A stretch of 64,000 bases of DNA, taken from NCBI RefSeq assembly GCF_019391655.1, contig NZ_JAHXPQ010000010.1, forward strand, positions 1 to 64,000, in the 5' to 3' direction. How positions within the stretch are numbered: the stretch's first letter is position 1; each line of letters opens with the position of its first letter. The DNA comes from Mucilaginibacter rivuli. GTDB lineage: Bacteria; Bacteroidota; Bacteroidia; Sphingobacteriales; Sphingobacteriaceae. The translations under genes and the position numbers were made by a program. The notes under the pieces are model-generated. The model searched no databases. It was not told where the DNA came from and saw nothing but the letters and a program-made list of their open reading frames with translations. Positions 60,441 through 64,000 of this stretch are shown piece by piece.

Positions 60441-63400
60441 ATGAGAATGAGATTTTTACCAAAACTAATGGGCCTTTTCTTGTTGACCCTGCTTTTTTGC
60501 GCATCCTCGTATGCGCAAATAGTTAAAGTAACAGGTGTTGTTAAAGACGACACGGGCCAACCGATGCCTGGTGTTAATGTAAGCGTTAAGGGCAAGCCCA
60601 GTAATGTATCAACCAATAAAGATGGTATGTATGTTATACAGGCCGACCCTGCAAACGATGCTTTAGTATTCTCTTTTATCGGTTACAAAAGGCAAACCAT
60701 AAGCCTCGATAAAAGGGCTACGCTGAACGTTTCCATGGACACAGATCAGGGTAAACTTGATGAAGTAGTAGTTATAGGATACGGTACTAAAAAAAGATCG
60801 CAGGTAATTGGCGCGGTAGCAACCATTAATGCGGAAGAAATTGCTGATGTACCTTCACCGGATATTGCCGGTGCCTTGCGTAACCGTATTGCGGGCGTGG
60901 GGGTTAGCGCGGTATCAGGCGCACCGGGTGCGGCCATTTCCTTAAACATCAGGAGTGCTCGTATATCAGGTACAGCAGCTACCGTAGGCGCTACTACAGA
61001 GCCATTATATGTAATTGATGGTATCACATCATCACAAAGCCAGTTTGATATGCTGGACCCCTCAATGGTTGAAGACATCACTATTCTGAAGGATGCTTCT
61101 GCCGCTATTTATGGTGCCAGCGGCTCAAAGGGGGTAGTGCTTGTTACTACCAAAAGAGGTAAAATAGGTAAACCTAAATTTAGTTATAATGGCTACGTGG
61201 GTTATAATGACGCCAGCCGTAAAGCCGAAATGATGTCAGCTTATCAGCTGGCTCAGACAATTAATGATATGTATGATCAGCAGGGATTTAAAAGTGAATC
61301 GGGTTATTTTACCAATGCGGATCTGGAATATTTAAAAACGCATAATTACAAAAGTTGGTTTGACGAAATATGGCAGGCATCTGTAGTTCAAAGGCATAAT
61401 TTAACGATGAGCGGCGGTACAGATAAGCTTACATTTTTTGTAGGAGGCTCTTTTCAAAATAATAATGCAAACTACAAAGGAACTTACTATAACCAAAAAT
61501 ATAGCATGCGCAGTGGCATCACTGCAACCTTTTCTGAGTCTTTTAAAGCCGATATTGGTTTTAACATAAATTATAATAAGCAGTACACTAACCTGCCGGT
61601 AGGCGCCAGCGATCAGAATTATGTAACAGCGCTGCTGGGCGTGCCTGAATGGGTACCATTGCAAATGAATGGATTGCCGGTAAACTTTAACAGTGTGAAA
61701 AATCCGCTGGCGCAGGCACAGTCAGGCTTTTATGACTATTCAACAGCATCCAGCTATACCTTAAACACATCTTTAATATTTACCCCCAAGGCTATACCTG
61801 GGCTAACCTTACGTGCTCAAATCGGTCAAACCAGTAGCTGGGGCGGCGGAGAGAAATACGAGGCCCCGTACAAACAATACACCTTTGCAACATCAGGTAG
61901 CAACGGCTTGTTTTACAGAGACTCGGTTACATCTGTATCAGACGGTGTGTCAATGGCAAGCTCAAGGCTTACCCCTAAATTAAGCAAAGGCACAAGCTAC
62001 CAGGGTAACATAACCCTTAACTATGCCAAAACATTCGGTAAACATAGTTTCAGCGCGCTTGTTGGTGGGGAGCAATCTCAGTCGAACAGTTCAGGCCTTA
62101 GCGTTTACTGGACAGGCCAACAGGTTGCTAATCAAACAGATTTTTGGGCCTTTAATGCCGCTGCATTCACCAATAATGGATACAGTTTGAGTGAAAGCCT
62201 GAAGCAATCTTTTTTCGGTCGCTTTAGCTATGATTATCAAAAGAAATACCTGATTGATGGTGTAGGCCGTTTTGATGGCTCAGCCAACTTTGCTAAAGGG
62301 AATGTTTGGGGCTTTTTCCCTAACGTAGGTGTAGCATGGATAGTATCCGAAGAGAATTTCTTTAAAAATGCATCAAAGCTCAACTTCGTCAGTTTCCTTA
62401 AAATAAAAGCCAACATAGGCTTAACAGGCGATGATCGTGTAGATAATCGTTTATGGCAAGCTAACTACTCGTTAGATTTAGTAAATGGTGGTTATTTATT
62501 AGGTAATGCAAGTGCTATAGGCCCATCGTTCAATCCAAGCAAAATACCTAATCCTGATATTACATGGTCAAAAAAACGCACATATAATATAGGTTTGGAA
62601 ACAGCCTTCTTCAATGGCAAACTTTCATTCGGGTTTGATTATTTTCATGATTATACTTATGATGATTTTGATAAGAATAACGATTCAAACTTCCCTCAAT
62701 ATGCAGGTTTTGCTGCTCCGGTAATTAACCATTATGAGCAACATACTTATGGTACAGAGTTTACATTTGGCTATAACGGCAAATTAGCTAAAGATTTTAC
62801 CTTTAGCAGCAGTTTAAATTTTGGCTTTACCAACGGTTATACCAGCCAGGTTTATGGAAACCCGTTCCAGTTATTTGAGAACACACCCGAAGACTGGCAA
62901 ATAGAATTAGGTACTAACCGTAACGTTTACAATAGCTCTAATATTGGGTTGATTGCAAAAGGTATACTGAGAACACAAGCTGATGTTGACGCGTTGCTGA
63001 AACAATATCCTAACTATACATTACCTAACGGCAGCGCTAACGTAGTGCCCGAAGTAGGTTGGTTGTATTATGAGGATACCAACGGTGATGGTAAAATTAC
63101 CGATAAAGACCAGGTGCCGCTTTATAAAAATGGTACTGATCCTATTATTACTTTAGGCTCAACCCTAAGCTTAAACTATAAAGGCTTCCAACTCAGAACC
63201 AACTTTGTTGCTAAAATAGGCGGTCATGAAATGCTTGACTCAAAAGTAGTAAATGATAAACCGAGCATAACCCACAACGTACCTGCTATATGGGGCGATC
63301 ACTGGTCGAGATCAAACCCTAATGGCAAGTTCCCAAGCATAACAGACCCTACATCTGGCCTCGAATCAAGTTTTTGGATGGTTGACGCAACGATGATACG

Positions 63401-63602
63401 TATCAACAATATGTCGTTGGCTTATACTATACCAGCCAGCATATCTCAACGCGCCGGTATCTCAAATCTGAGGTTCCTGCTTACAGGCAATAACTTATGG
63501 GTAATTAAAAATCCACAACCATTTAAAGATCCATATTCCGGGCACATGGTTGATTATCCAACCATCAGAACTATTCAATTAGGCTTCGGCTTTGGTTTCT
63601 AA
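60441..63602 (+). CDS. SusC/RagA family TonB-dependent outer membrane transporter (second)
   Basis: A 1053-residue transporter like the first. It has an export signal (MRMRFLPKLMGLFLLTLLFCASSYA), the N-terminal domain KVTGVVKDDTGQPMPGVNVSVKGK, the TonB-box-like DEVVVIGYGT near 110, a plug (IAGALRNRIAGVGVSAVSGAPGA, DASAAIYGASGSKGVVLVTTKRGK) and a barrel ending LGFGFGF. It differs from the first SusC in the plug and many barrel strands, so another ligand is likely. It is followed by a SusD start after 13 bases. The second Met (60447) is an alternative start. Confidence 0.95.
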   Translation: MRMRFLPKLMGLFLLTLLFCASSYAQIVKVTGVVKDDTGQPMPGVNVSVKGKPSNVSTNKDGMYVIQADPANDALVFSFIGYKRQTISLDKRATLNVSMDTDQGKLDEVVVIGYGTKKRSQVIGAVATINAEEIADVPSPDIAGALRNRIAGVGVSAVSGAPGAAISLNIRSARISGTAATVGATTEPLYVIDGITSSQSQFDMLDPSMVEDITILKDASAAIYGASGSKGVVLVTTKRGKIGKPKFSYNGYVGYNDASRKAEMMSAYQLAQTINDMYDQQGFKSESGYFTNADLEYLKTHNYKSWFDEIWQASVVQRHNLTMSGGTDKLTFFVGGSFQNNNANYKGTYYNQKYSMRSGITATFSESFKADIGFNINYNKQYTNLPVGASDQNYVTALLGVPEWVPLQMNGLPVNFNSVKNPLAQAQSGFYDYSTASSYTLNTSLIFTPKAIPGLTLRAQIGQTSSWGGGEKYEAPYKQYTFATSGSNGLFYRDSVTSVSDGVSMASSRLTPKLSKGTSYQGNITLNYAKTFGKHSFSALVGGEQSQSNSSGLSVYWTGQQVANQTDFWAFNAAAFTNNGYSLSESLKQSFFGRFSYDYQKKYLIDGVGRFDGSANFAKGNVWGFFPNVGVAWIVSEENFFKNASKLNFVSFLKIKANIGLTGDDRVDNRLWQANYSLDLVNGGYLLGNASAIGPSFNPSKIPNPDITWSKKRTYNIGLETAFFNGKLSFGFDYFHDYTYDDFDKNNDSNFPQYAGFAAPVINHYEQHTYGTEFTFGYNGKLAKDFTFSSSLNFGFTNGYTSQVYGNPFQLFENTPEDWQIELGTNRNVYNSSNIGLIAKGILRTQADVDALLKQYPNYTLPNGSANVVPEVGWLYYEDTNGDGKITDKDQVPLYKNGTDPIITLGSTLSLNYKGFQLRTNFVAKIGGHEMLDSKVVNDKPSITHNVPAIWGDHWSRSNPNGKFPSITDPTSGLESSFWMVDATMIRINNMSLAYTIPASISQRAGISNLRFLLTGNNLWVIKNPQPFKDPYSGHMVDYPTIRTIQLGFGFGF

Positions 63603-63615
63603 AATATTTTTCACA

Positions 63616-64000
63616 TGAAAACAGTAAAAACTAAATACAAAAAAATAACCAAAAACATGGCTGCGCTATGTGTGGTTGCCCTGGCAGTTGCCGGTTGCAA
63701 ACAAGACTTTATTGTACCATCGCATGATAAGATAGCCGATGAGGTATTGTGGCAGGATCCGGGTGCTGTTGGTTTGTTTCTTAACGGTACTTACCTGCTA
63801 AATATGCCGGATTATCCGTTAGAATCGACCCCTTTTATCTGGGAGTTTGCAAGCGATGAAAGCATTGGATCTGTAACTGATGGTAGCTTGAAAAAAGTAA
63901 TGGGTATTGGCTCATACATTGGTGTTAACGATGTAAAAATTATTGCTAACAAACCCCAGGGTAATAACAGGGGCGATAACAGGTATTTTGATATAGCCCG
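63616..64000 (+). CDS. SusD family lipoprotein, partial (runs off the window)
   Basis: The first 128 codons of a SusD-like lipoprotein. It begins MKTVKTKYKKITKNMAALCV and has a lipoprotein signal with lipid Cys28 (VALAVAGC), then KQDFIVPSHDKIADEVLWQDPGAVGLFLNGTYLLNM, which matches the SusD N-terminal helical repeats. It pairs with the second SusC, and the rest lies beyond the right edge. Confidence 0.85.

Noticed and set aside
1..64000. CRISPR array, prophage or integrase
   Set aside because: No regularly spaced repeats, no integrase, transposase or phage structural genes were found. Repeats present are palindromes or short duplicates.

Overview
The window looks like chromosome from a Bacteroidota bacterium of the Sphingobacteriaceae type (Mucilaginibacter or Pedobacter-like). 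The support is SusC/SusD pairs with a one-protein hybrid two-component sensor, many TAnnTTTG -7 promoter boxes with TTG/TTTG about 19-21 bases upstream, lipoproteins with short lipoboxes, and dispersed palindromic intergenic elements. The genus is an inference; no 16S gene is present.

Layout. 0-9 kb: two unrelated carriers (BASS and AEC type), a LOG-family phosphoribohydrolase, two small proteins, a PduO-type cobalamin adenosyltransferase, a GH19 chitinase-like lipoprotein, RNase R and a polyprenyl diphosphate synthase. 8.6-9.1 kb is a GC-rich, hairpin-ended repeat element, followed by a solitary AT-rich gene with a HEPN-like R-x4-H motif.

9.7-29.0 kb is the centrepiece: a nearly complete purine catabolic locus. 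Adenine deaminase (last gene), xanthine dehydrogenase (xdhABC), urate oxidase, 5-hydroxyisourate hydrolase, OHCU decarboxylase, allantoinase, allantoate amidohydrolase and ureidoglycine aminohydrolase lead to ureidoglycolate. Urease with its accessory proteins (ureABCEFGD) and a nickel-transporter-like membrane protein turns urea into ammonia. No classical ureidoglycolate lyase or amidohydrolase is present. A CitE/HpcH-fold protein of the DUF6986 type sits in the operon and is a candidate for the ureidoglycolate/glyoxylate step. Palindromic repeats sit at several gene junctions of this locus, and no permease or dedicated regulator was seen in it.

29-42 kb: housekeeping genes. These are a YceI protein behind two identical palindromes 31 bp apart, a YciO/Sua5-type protein, a leftward recR-glycosyltransferase-SDR-DUF4184 operon, Cdd1-like and DinB-like proteins, a lipoprotein-SCO-cytochrome c operon, RNase P RNA, an NtrC-like regulator with a changed GAFTGA loop, a PASTA-rhodanese-MltG-thioesterase operon, YihY, and tRNA-Ser(UGA).

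42-48.5 kb: a VOC protein, a Tat-exported GH2 glycosidase, YciI-like and AhpD-like proteins, tRNA-Ser(CGA), and an ArsR-SRPBCC-VOC operon behind duplicated palindromes. 48.8-64 kb: the left part of a glycan-uptake locus with a hybrid two-component sensor, a SusC/SusD pair, an AraC regulator and a second SusC with a truncated SusD that runs off the window. The carbohydrate-active enzymes of this locus, if any, must lie to the right.
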